A stretch of 64,000 nucleotides of DNA, taken from NCBI GenBank assembly GCA_026075535.2, contig AP026539.1, forward strand, positions 2,852,001 to 2,916,000, in the 5' to 3' direction. Both the position numbers and the translations under genes were made by a program. How positions within the stretch are numbered: the first letter of the stretch is position 1; each line of letters opens with the position of its first letter. This DNA is from Tricholoma matsutake (Eukaryota; Basidiomycota; Agaricomycetes; Agaricales; Tricholomataceae). A model generated the notes under the pieces. That model searched no databases and was not told the DNA's origin. It saw only the letters and a program-made list of their open reading frames with translations. Shown in pieces: positions 56,749 through 64,000 of this stretch.

Positions 56749-57004
56749 TTATTTGTCTACATACATTTAATACATTTATTACCCAACCATAGTTAACCGC
56801 AGCATTAATGGAAGATGCATACATGCATTGCATGACATGTGACACATGACATGTGACTGCCAGCTCACAACCACCAACACCACCATTGTCAACGCCGCCT
56901 CCTCCTCCACTCTACCACCACCACTGTGTGTGCACCCACCACCACCATTCCCATGCCCACTGCCACCATCACCACCACCTTCAAATGAGCTGACTGGACA
57001 GAAC

Positions 57005-57252
57005 CTGGGCCACAGATAAGTTTTTTTTGTTTTTTTTTGTTTTTTGTTTTTGTTAGTTAACTAATTACATTCTATTGTTTTTTTTAGGTTGTTTACTACT
57101 GGTAACAATGGGCAATGACCAAAAATGTGCAATGCATGTGCACAGCCACCCAAACCCTCCTCCCCATTCAAACAGGATGTGAGGTTGTCGACACTGGCTA
57201 GGAGGGTGCAGAGGGATGCCAGGAGACCCCAGAAGGGGGATACCTGCCTAGT
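57005..57252 (+). other. Intron module and conserved exon of H
   Basis: Mutated donor (CAG|ATAAGT at about 57013), long T-rich stretch, TTAACTAATTAC branch candidate, acceptor TTTTTTTAG at 57087. The exon has open frame DVRLSTLARRVQRDARRPQK and ends at AGTAAGCACC. Confidence 0.6.
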
Positions 57253-57384
57253 AAGCACCCACCAACCCCGTACACATGCCATGTCACACTGACGCACCCA
57301 AACCTCTCCCCCCCCTCAAAAAAAAAACGACAGAAATCCAAACAGGGGACAACAGCAACAAACCATGACAAGCCACCCACCCCA

Positions 57385-57835
57385 GCCTCACGAGCAACTG
57401 CTCGTGGGGTGGATCATGGGTGGAACAATGCCTAACCGCAGTGACAATGGTGCACCACATACAACGATGCCGAGCACCACGGCATCCACCCACATGCCTA
57501 CAAGCAACTGCTCATAGGGTGGATGATTGGTGCGGTTTGCTATGGTGGCGGGTGTGAGCAAGGAGGGGTGGGAGATCACTGCCGAACAACATGGCACCCA
57601 CCCCATGCCTACAAGCTTCTGCTCATAGGGTAGATTGTGGGGGCTACGGATGCCGGGAAGCAGGTACGAGGGCCCAGGAGATGTCAGATGACATCTCCTG
57701 GGCCATATGTAAGTGTTTATTTTTATTTCCCCCCTCCCCTGCATTTCGTGTAGGGAGGGTTTTTTTGTAGTTTTAATTATTTAGTATTATTACACCTCCC
57801 CCTCCCCCCTCATGCTGAATGCGAGGGGTTAGTTT
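57385..57835 (+). repeat. GAGCA hairpins, GGGCCC hairpin with donor, C/G hairpins of H
   Basis: CGAGCAACTGCTCG (57390) is a perfect 14-bp palindrome. Related copies are at 57504 and 57605. Hairpin GGGCCCAGGAGATGTCAGAT...CTCCTGGGCC (57670-57704) is followed by donor ATGTAAGTG (57709). The C/G-tract hairpins at 57725-57835 correspond to those at 1260-1535. Confidence 0.7.
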
Positions 57836-57950
57836 TATGTATATATATAATCAAATTTAAAAAATTTTGAGCTTAATTATCTACTTCGAAAAAATGAAGT
57901 TATGAGTTTGAATGTCAGAAATAAACTTTATAATAGCCAGCTAATAATTC

Positions 57951-58034
57951 TCCTGTGGCTCAACTGGTTGAGCACAGTGTTTGGTTTGTCACATGATGAC
58001 TTTATCATGAGGCCTTGAGTTCAATCCTTGCTCT
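57951..58034 (+). repeat. tRNA-like sequence, right side of H
   Basis: Close relative of 10902-10990: TGTGGCTCAACTGGTTGAGC A-box and GAGTTCAATCC B-box. It points right. Confidence 0.7.
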
Positions 58035-58639
58035 GTACAAATTAATTTTGTAGGCAACTGAGGAACTTCAGGACTTGAAGTTTGACTTGACTTGACTTTC
58101 CACTGTTGTATACTGTAAGTTAATTATACATGCATAACTTGGAGTGTGGAATAACTGGAACTGCAGTTCGGTTGCCCCAAAAAAACTGGTTTGAACTGGT
58201 TTTACCAACTATTTTCATCCTAACTAAATCTACTGTATATTATATAAAACTAATTACAGGACACCCTGCGAGCAGGTGCTCGCAGCGGTGACAGGTTGCT
58301 AGGAGAACAAGAAATAAAATAAAATAAGGAAAGCAAAAAAAAATGGCCCCATTGTTTCATGTTTGTAGCGAGGGTGGGTCGTGTGGTTGTTGTGTTCATT
58401 ACTACCATGTTGCTGTCCCTATGTTCATCATCCCACCATCCCTGCCATTCCCTGGTATTTGTTGTTGTTGTCCCTGCATCATTGTCCCTGCTATTCATTT
58501 GTTGTCTCCCCGATGTTTGTTTGTCACCCTCGCCTGTTCGTACGTCTTGCCTGCTGTTCGTTGTCCTCACCCATTTGTTGTTTGTTGTCATTGTTATTTG
58601 TTGTCCTTGTTCCATTGTCGTCAGTGCCACCATCACCCC

Positions 58640-59171
58640 CTATGAGCAGTGGCTCGCAGGTAGGGTGGTGGCACTATGTGATGTGGCATTCGTGTGGCGT
58701 CATTCTCGAGAAACAGGGCCTGTTGCAGCCTTGCAAGCAGATGCTCACAGCAGCAGCATAGGGCCAGGGAACGGTGATGGAGGGGGTGTACTTGGGGGCC
58801 ACGCAACATCGTTATTAACAGGAAAGAACCTAAAAAGAAAAAGAAAAGTTAGTTCATAGTAAGAAATGAATCATAAAAAATGTACTCTATGGCCCAAATG
58901 ACATTCGTCGTCGTTTCAGCCCACAGGGTGGTGATGATGGCGCATCCACATTGTTGTTGTCATTGTCATTGTCATTGTTGTTGTCATTGTCAGCATTGGC
59001 TGGCATTGGCGGTGGAATTGCATCGTGGGAGCATGGGGTGGTGGGCCCGAGGTTGTCATCAAAAGGTTAGAATCTAAAAAGGAAGAGTATTAGTTAGCAA
59101 AAAAGAATGATTTAAGAATGAAAAAACATACCTGAGGGGCCCAAACGACAACTAGCATGTCGTCTGGGCCC
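58640..59171 (-). other. Two hairpin-intron modules and GAGCA hairpins of G3
   Basis: GAGCA hairpins at about 58642 and 58731. Module 1: hairpin GGCCCAAATGACATTCGTCG...TTTCAGCCC (58891-58922), donor GTACAT at 58885, acceptor TTTTTAG ending at 58830. Module 2: hairpin GGGCCCAAACGACAACTAGC...GTCTGGGCCC (59137-59171), donor CAG|GTATGT at 59131, acceptor TTTTTAG ending at 59074, CTAACTAATAC inside. Module 2 keeps CpGs lost elsewhere, so it may be close to the ancestral form. Confidence 0.65.
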
Positions 59172-59333
59172 ACTTTCTAGTCATTCAGCACAGTGTTTTG
59201 AGGTAGGTGGTGTGGTAGAGATGATGTGGCATTGTGGGTCATTGGTGGTCATGGGAGTTGTTTAGAAAGTGGTGCCACTTTCTTTTTGGGGAGCACAAGC
59301 ATGACCAAATGGTCTGTGTGCAGCCACGGGGTA

Positions 59334-59340
59334 TATAAGG
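59334..59340 (-). promoter_or_regulatory. TATA-like box of G3
   Basis: TATATAAGG in the conserved CACGGGGTATATAAGG block at 59325-59340, the counterpart of 11621 in G1. In the sense of the G3 intron modules (minus strand) it lies upstream of them. Confidence 0.4.
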
Positions 59341-59677
59341 ACTCATGAAACGAGCTCTTTTTACCCTGGCTTCCCATTGCCCTTTTGTATACCATAAATA
59401 TAAGTACAAGTAGACTACATTAGTTATATTTTTTCAAATACAGTACATAAATTTACCTAAGTATAGGATATGTAGAACTGTAAGAAGACCGGTTGCAACC
59501 CATTGCAACTGGTTTTTGAACAGTTTTCAAGTATTCTGAAATAGAGGCAACTGGCAACCCAACTGCCCCCGAAACTGAGCAACCGCAACTGACAGTTCGG
59601 TTGCATTTGGTTGGGTTTGGTTGGGTTGTGGTTTTTTTCCAGTCCATTGGACCAGACCTTTAAACACTAATCATTGC

Positions 59678-59872
59678 ATGTTCATCATCCATTACAGTCC
59701 CCATTGTCGACATCAGCAGCTCCATCTACCCCCTGCGAGCAGTGGCTCACAGGCAGGGAGGTGGTGCTGTGTCACCCATGGTTGTGGTCAAATGCAGGGC
59801 CATCATCAAGCTATTGGGCATTGTCAGTGGTGATGTGGCAGGTTAAGGGTACTTACTTTATGACTACCCCCC
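59678..59872. other. G2 sequence between G3 and the LTR-flanked element
   Basis: Contains a GAGCA-class hairpin (GCGAGCAGTGGCTCACAGGC, about 59727-59750) and GACAT/CATCA-rich sequence. Nothing else seen. Confidence 0.4.
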
Positions 59873-60012
59873 TGGAGACATGCCAGGTGTCTCCACTATA
59901 GCAATAACATAACACAGATAGTAATAGGCTCCATGACCATGTACATGTATGACTGTCTACTGACTATGTGGTCACATGACTACTGGAGTAGGTGCCCAAA
60001 CACCCTACTCCA
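59873..60012 (-). repeat. 3' LTR-like repeat of the TR-GAG-like element
   Basis: 140 bp, differing from 62299-62438 at about five positions by eye. It contains ATGGTCATGGAGCCTATTAC (read on the minus strand). Confidence 0.8.
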
Positions 60013-60137
60013 TTTGCCCACCTGCAAAAAAGGCAGTGTCCTCATTGCCACAGAAAAGAAAAAAGTGAAACAATAGGTAACAATAATATAGACAAGTGAA
60101 CTCTATGGTTGATTATAAAAATAAAGTAATGCAAAAC

Positions 60138-62116
60138 TCAACAAGGTGGTGTCCATCCTAAAGCTTGAAGTGCACAGCTTAAGTCAACGAGATGAGGGTC
60201 TTGATCCCAGTTGAGCTTCACAACTGAAGGTGTGGGAGCAGGTGCAGGAGTTCCAAAGGGAACAGTGATGATGGGTTTGCTGGGGCCTATACCAGAGGGA
60301 TGACATCGGGTAACAAAGGGCTGAGAACAGGATGGTTGAACATGAGGTAGTGAAAAAGAATGTCGAGAGGGTATGAAGAGTCAGGGTGGGGCTCATTGTT
60401 GTCGAGTCCATCACCAAATGGTTCCAAACAGCTGCACACAGCTCATCTTCAGAACTGAGAGATCCTGTGGTGGTGGATACATGATGGGCAGGGCTGGCAC
60501 TGATGCAGCATCTTTGGCCCAGTCAAGACAGGTGGCTACAGGTGTTGAACATGATGATACAGGGCTCAAAGGGGGGTGAGACAAGAGGTAAGGGCCATGA
60601 AATGGGGGCAGGAGGTGAATGGGGGGTGTTCACAGATGTGGACAGCATTGTTGGTGATGCGGCGGGGGTGTGGCACATGGGGAGTGGCAAAAGTTGCAAG
60701 ATGGAGCATTTACATGGGGTTTTGGACAAGTGGGAGACATGGGGTAGGGCCTGGGGGTTTTCTGGTGGTTCTGGTGATGTGTCCTGTTGTTCCAGAGCTG
60801 TGGTTGGTGATGCTGAGCATGGCAGAGCCAGAGGAAACACGGTCATCATCAAAGTGCACATTGATGATGTGGCAGAGTGCATCAACATGTGAGGGATTGT
60901 GGTGGGCTCGTTGTGCATAACAGGGGTCTGGGGATCAAGCATGGGAGGACTGGGATGTTTGGGGAGGCTCCTAGATCATTGTTGACAAGGGGGGGCTGGC
61001 AGAATCATTCCATCAAGTGTACGATGTGTCCATGCAATCTCGCGTAACAGCACTTCCTAGGCTGTAGACAGGCTCTGTGTGTCATTTGGGGCTTGCTGGG
61101 GGGTACTTGCAGTTGTGGTGGTCATCTGGGTACTTGACGAGGCCCTAGACACTGTTTCAGAAGTGGTTGTAGCAGGTAGTGTTGATGTTGTCAGTTGTGA
61201 CTTTGCAGTGGCAATGGGCATCTCAGGATGATGCAAACAAGGGGCTGTAGGCTGGTCTGGGGTGGAGTGGGTCAGTCTGGCAGTGGGTGTCATTGTTTCT
61301 AGGTGCTGGGGGTAGGTTTGGGGTTGGGGACAGAGTGGTGGTGGTGGTTCTCGACGTTGTTGGCATCATTGATGGTGGTGGCGACATGGCTGATGGGGGC
61401 TGTGTAGGTGTTGTCAAGGGTGCTGTAGCTGTGTCGAGGGGAGTGCTGGGGTGCATGTTGAAGGTTTGCATGGCTGTCTCAGTGGTATGGGGGGTGACTG
61501 GGGTGCCAAAGTCGATGGTGGGGATCATTGTCATTTGGGTGCAGGCATTTCCTTGTAGTTGTGGTGGCTCATCATAGGTTTCCATTTGCATATCGGCATC
61601 GGCTGTGGAGGGGGGAGTGGTCTGGGTGCTCGAGTCCACAGTTGCACACATTGGCTCTGTTTGCATGTCCTCACTTTCGTGTTTTGTCTCCCATTCCTCT
61701 CGTTCATCTGTTCTCCCTTTCTCATACATGAGCTTGCCTGTTACTTCCCATTCTTCCTTCCCTTCATCGAGTCCAACTTCATGGCCTTCTCTCCACCCAT
61801 TTTCATATGCTTGTTCCTCTGCATGTTTCATATTCTCGAGCTCTTCTTTTCTACCTAGCTTTTTCCCTTCTTCAAGCGCAGCATCACATCCTTTTTCTTC
61901 ATCCTCATTAGCCAGATATCTTCCTTCGTCATAGCCTTCCTTCCTTCCTGCATTAAAGGCCTTGGTTCTTGCATTTTCCAGTAGTTCTTGTATAACACTC
62001 TGTAGTAAAGCATTACATATGACAGCTGTTGATGTGGTTGTTATGGGGTTGCAGAAGCATCCAATTTCAGCAAAAGTGCTTAGAGTGGGTATTCGAGAGT
62101 TCCTAGGTTCAGGCAT
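60138..62116 (-). pseudogene. Gag-position protein with EG-repeat region and LNWDQDP tail
   Basis: Start M at 62116 (MPEPRNSRIPTLSTF). A helical region rich in Glu/Gly repeats (AGRKEGYDEGRY, ENGWREGHEVGLDEGKEEW) is followed by Thr/Pro-rich sequence with repeated QT motifs (MQTEP, STQTTPP, CQTDP). This first 298-codon part is intact to 61223. A frameshift near 61230-61290 leads to a second frame with only a few stops down to about 60525 (EVLLREIAWTHRTLDGMI). A second shift gives WAKDAASVPALP and LSVLKMSCVQL, and the C-terminus VVKLNWDQDPHLVDLSCALQ, ALGWTPPC, stop at 60138. I recall proteins with EG repeats and an LNWDQDP-x2-x-LS-x-AL-x-ALGW tail from many mushroom genomes, without known function. 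Its placement between short LTRs suggests a gag-like role. Confidence 0.6.
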
Positions 62117-62298
62117 GGTGGTAGACAAAGTAATGAAGCCAGAAAACAGACTAGTAGTGCAGTTGAAGGCTGCCAACCAGAGCAACAAATGTGATGACAT
62201 GGAAATGACAATAAACTAAGCAAGAACGGAGATAGCTGAGAACAAACTGAGACTGGCAAAGCAAAGGTGTGAATCAAATCATACTCTCATCACCAAGA

Positions 62299-62438
62299 TG
62301 GAGACATGCCAGGTGTCTCCACTATAGCAATGGCATAGCACAGATAGTAATAGGCTCCATGACCATGTACATGTGTGACTGTCTACTGACTATGTGGTCA
62401 CATGACTACTGGAGTAGGTGCCCAAACACACTACTCCA
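62299..62438 (-). repeat. 5' LTR-like repeat of the TR-GAG-like element
   Basis: Partner of 59873-60012. Inside it (minus-strand reading) the leader begins TCTTGGTGATGAGAGTATG; no tRNA complement recognised. Confidence 0.8.
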
Positions 62439-62564
62439 CCCCTCTCGCAGGACTCCTGACCCTTTCCCACCATCGTTTCAGCTCCCTGTTGATCGCTGCA
62501 CTTCCTGTTTGTATGGGGAGGTGTCATAGGTGCAGGGTTGTCATTTCCTCTTGAAGAGAGCACC

Positions 62565-62790
62565 GATGATCCACCCCACAAGCAGTCGCTCACAAGGCTG
62601 GACATCAGCATGGAGTCGTTCATTGTTGACATCATCAAAAACAGCAGCAATGATCCACCCCACAAGCAGTGGCTTGCGAGGCTGGATGTTGGTGCTGGGT
62701 TGTCATTGTCACTGTTTGTTGGTCAGCCCAGTTGTCCATTGATGTTGAAGACCCACCCCACAAGCAGTGGCTCATGAGGCTGGGGTGGTC
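62565..62790. repeat. GAGCA hairpin cluster of G2
   Basis: Three copies about 90-100 bp apart (about 62573, 62657, 62756), each GATCCACCCCACAAGCAGT-like then GGCTCRYRAGGCTGG. Spacing and flanks are repeated, so the cluster grew by tandem duplication. Confidence 0.7.
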
Positions 62791-63198
62791 ATTGTTATAC
62801 TTAAATCTACAAAAAAGGCAAAGAACAACATTAATAGAAAAGAGAATAATAAAAACAAGAAAAAAAGACTTAATTATATATGTTGGAGCAACCTGCAACA
62901 TGGGCGTTGGTTGTCGAATGCGTAGAACACACATGATGTGGCAGGTTTGCAACCACTATGCGCCATTCGCAATGGTTGAAGGGGCATGGCAGGTCATCAA
63001 TGTGGATGTTTGGGTGTGGTGGTGGTGGAGATGGAGTGAGCATGGCAGGTCATCGATGTGGCAATTTGCAGGGTGGTGGTGGAGATGGAGTGAGCAGTGG
63101 AGATGTGAGCAGTGGAGAACTTGTGGTGGCTGTGGGAAGTCACACTTTGTTTTTTGGGAGCACAAGCACAACCAAATGGTCCGTGCACTGCCAACAGG

Positions 63199-63208
63199 TT
63201 ATATAAAC
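63199..63208 (-). promoter_or_regulatory. TATA-like box of G2
   Basis: TTATATAAAC within the diverged version of the conserved G block (GGGAGCACAAGCACAACCAA, CCAAATGGTC...ACTCATAAAA). Same distance class from the right terminus (about 320 bp) as in G3 (about 340 bp). Confidence 0.35.
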
Positions 63209-63536
63209 ACTCATAAAATCAGTTGATATTCCCTTGGGCTTGCCCTCTCACCCATAAATAAGAGAGTATCAATAGTATTTATTTTAATTTAAAATGTAGT
63301 CATATAGTATTATATTTTTATACCTTGCAAGCTTGATACAACCAAAAGTCTGGTCGACAACTGGTTGCAGTCGGTCTTTGGGTGGTCTACTAAGATGTTC
63401 TACCATGGATGAACTGTGAACTGGACCTGTGATAATGTTAGGGCAACTGGACCATCGGTTGTGACCAGTCTGGTTCAGTTCAGTCCACAGTCTTTTTTCA
63501 GTCCAATAGACTGGACTTTCAAACACTACAAACAAT

Positions 63537-64000
63537 GCAGTCATCATCTGGGCCTATGTTGCATCTGAGTGTGTGGCCATTTGAAGCTCTTGCAGCATTG
63601 TAATTGGCATGGGAGTGGTGGTGGTGGGTGTTTATGGAGTTGGTGGTGATGGTAGAGGTGTGAGGAGGGAGGAGGGAGGGTGGCAGTGGCAGCAGTGTCA
63701 ATGTCAGTGGTGGTGAGCTGGCAATGGTGACAACACATATCAAGTTGCCAGCAACTGTGGTATATCTGGATACCCATACTGACCTATCCATATCCAATCC
63801 AGATCTGTAACACAGTTATTATCTGGATCTGCAACATGGTTATTATCCAGTTATATAACCAGATAAGCCATATCCATGTTATTCCTTATGATGAGCTTCC
63901 TCAAGGACCATTGGCAATGCACCACATACTCATGAGGCTCAAAGTGCTCACCCTGACAAATTCCATGAAGAACTGCAGGTCACCTCTCTCACCTTTGATG
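63537..64000 (-). other. Composite element part right of G2
   Basis: Second half of the split hairpin (GCAGTCATCATCTGGGCC), then GTGGTGG-rich sequence that is the inverted CACC-rich block of F3/F4/H. GTGAGCTGGCAATG is the inverted GCCAGCTCA landmark. From 63755 there is TATCCAGATAAC/GTTATCTGG inverted wording of another terminus type (about 63757-63870). The last 120 bp hold no feature I can support. Confidence 0.45.

Larger units (their letters stand above)
56398..58160. mobile_element. H/F-type composite element with tRNA-like sequences at both ends
   Basis: Left terminus TACATTACACTCCTCCACCT (about 56398) resembles the F0 right end. TTCCAGTCAGATTCTGG words follow, then a tRNA-like sequence pointing left, a CACC-rich block, intron module, conserved exon, GAGCA hairpins, GGGCCC hairpin with donor, C/G hairpins, a tRNA-like sequence pointing right, and GGAATAACTGG words. 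The right boundary near 58160 is indistinct because G3 abuts. Its right half is the uninterrupted counterpart of F0 across the Ty3-A insertion. Confidence 0.65.
58161..59677. mobile_element. G-family element G3 (inverted relative to G1), left end lost
   Basis: Aligns with G1 read backwards over AACTGGTTTTACC, CTAACTAAATCTACTGTATA, CACCCTGCGAGCAGGTGCTC and the TATA block. It ends with the inverted terminus CCAGACCTTTAAACACTA at 59677. Its left terminus and TSD are missing, so it is 5' truncated in this orientation. It carries two hairpin-intron modules on the minus strand. Confidence 0.65.
59873..62438 (-). mobile_element. TR-GAG-like element: 140-bp LTRs, no pol, one gene
   Basis: Two 140-bp direct repeats (59873-60012 and 62299-62438) begin TGGAGACATGCCAGGTGTCT and end CACCCTACTCCA. 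The ends are TGGAG...CTCCA, as in LTRs. Flanks CCCCC (59868-59872) and CCCCT (62439-62443) look like a 5-bp TSD. On the minus strand a purine-rich GGTGGGCAAA precedes the left repeat, as a polypurine tract would. The internal 2.3 kb encodes a single protein in the gag position and no RT, integrase or protease. This matches terminal-repeat elements with a gag-like gene only. It would depend on another element for mobility. Confidence 0.75.
56264..63528. mobile_element. G-family hAT-like element G2 (7.3 kb with nested elements)
   Basis: Left end TAGTGTTTGAAAGTCCAGTC, right end inverted TAGTGTTTGAAAGTCCAGTC, exact 8-bp TSD CAAACAAT (56256-56263 and 63529-63536). Joining the flanks rebuilds a GGGCCCAAACAATGCAGTCA...TCTGGGCC hairpin, so the target was the loop of a hairpin. 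The subterminal 200 bp repeats CCAGTTGCA/CAACTGG words as in G1. Nested inside are an H composite, G3 and a TR-GAG-like LTR element. No transposase ORF recognised. Confidence 0.85.

Noticed and set aside
58250..58859. Overlapping ORFs on both strands up to 166 codons in G3
   Set aside because: Low-complexity GTTGTT/CATTGT sequence opens many frames; no domain and no conservation with G1 in any frame.
56264..59677. G2 left end paired with the terminus at 59677
   Set aside because: The flank after 59677 (ATCATTGC) does not match CAAACAAT, while the terminus at 63528 matches exactly.
61287..61934. Plus-strand ORFs of 96-109 codons
   Set aside because: Antisense of the Thr/Pro-rich and EG-repeat part of the gag-position gene.

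Overview
The window looks like a transposon-dense, CpG-depleted chromosomal region of a mushroom-forming basidiomycete (Agaricomycetes). The evidence is Ty3/gypsy pol proteins with a C-terminal chromodomain, Ty1/copia pol, a RecQ-like helicase next to a DUF6589-type protein (both expanded in mushroom genomes), a glycine/glutamate-repeat protein of a type I recall from mushrooms, and short 55-65 bp GT-AG introns with CTAAC-type branch sites. I found no clearly intact host gene. Almost everything is mobile DNA nested in mobile DNA, and most reading frames are broken. Family names here (F, G, H, TR-GAG-like) are working labels.

Layout and nesting, supported by target-site duplications (TSDs) I could read. 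Left part (1-11130): right end of a composite DNA-transposon-like element (F0) carrying a FEN1/XPG N-terminal fragment. It is split by a minus-strand Ty3 element (A, 1609-10865, TSD AATAA/AATGA), which itself carries an F-type insertion (F1, 5194-7731) and a hAT-like MITE (9698-10427, TSD AGAGAGAG). F0 sits in a minus-strand copia element (copia-1), whose remaining pieces lie at 11131-11276, 12895-13050, 31491-32285 and 34130-35390. They are separated by a hAT-like element G1 (11285-12894, TSD TTTAGCCA), an 18.4-kb F-type element F2 (13051-31490, exact 9-bp TSD CATTTTGTA) and F3 (32286 to about 34130). Inside F2 is copia-2 (14574-31004, TSD GGCAG); inside copia-2 is a plus-strand Ty3 element (Ty3-2, 21508-29492, TSD GCCGT/GCCAT).

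Middle (35400-40000): a divergently arranged, decayed RecQ-like helicase gene (minus) and DUF6589-type gene (plus). This is the only segment that looks like former genes with introns. 40025-44655: the 3' part of a third Ty3 family (minus), cut by a 2.2-kb insertion and by F4. 45533-55949: Ty3-B (same family as A), an F-type 3' end with a lysine-rich ORF, the 5' LTR of another element (D), and a second A/B-family fragment (C) with its 3' LTR.

Right part (55950-64000): a composite element split by a 7.3-kb hAT-like element G2 (56264-63528, exact TSD CAAACAAT). G2 landed in the loop of a GGGCCC hairpin. Inside G2 are an H/F-type composite with tRNA-like sequences near both ends, another G copy, and a 2.57-kb element with 140-bp LTRs and no pol. 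That element encodes a protein rich in EG repeats.

The most unusual content is the recurring non-LTR composite architecture: subterminal tRNA-like sequences pointing outwards, a GGGCCC hairpin just upstream of a 5' splice site, a 55-65 bp intron with CTAACTAAT, a conserved exon, then clusters of a second hairpin (GAGCA-N4-TGCTC). I count over a dozen hairpin-intron copies in both orientations. Premature stops in Ty3-2 pol are TGA at family Arg positions wherever I checked, which points to CpG (CGA to TGA) deamination as the main decay process.
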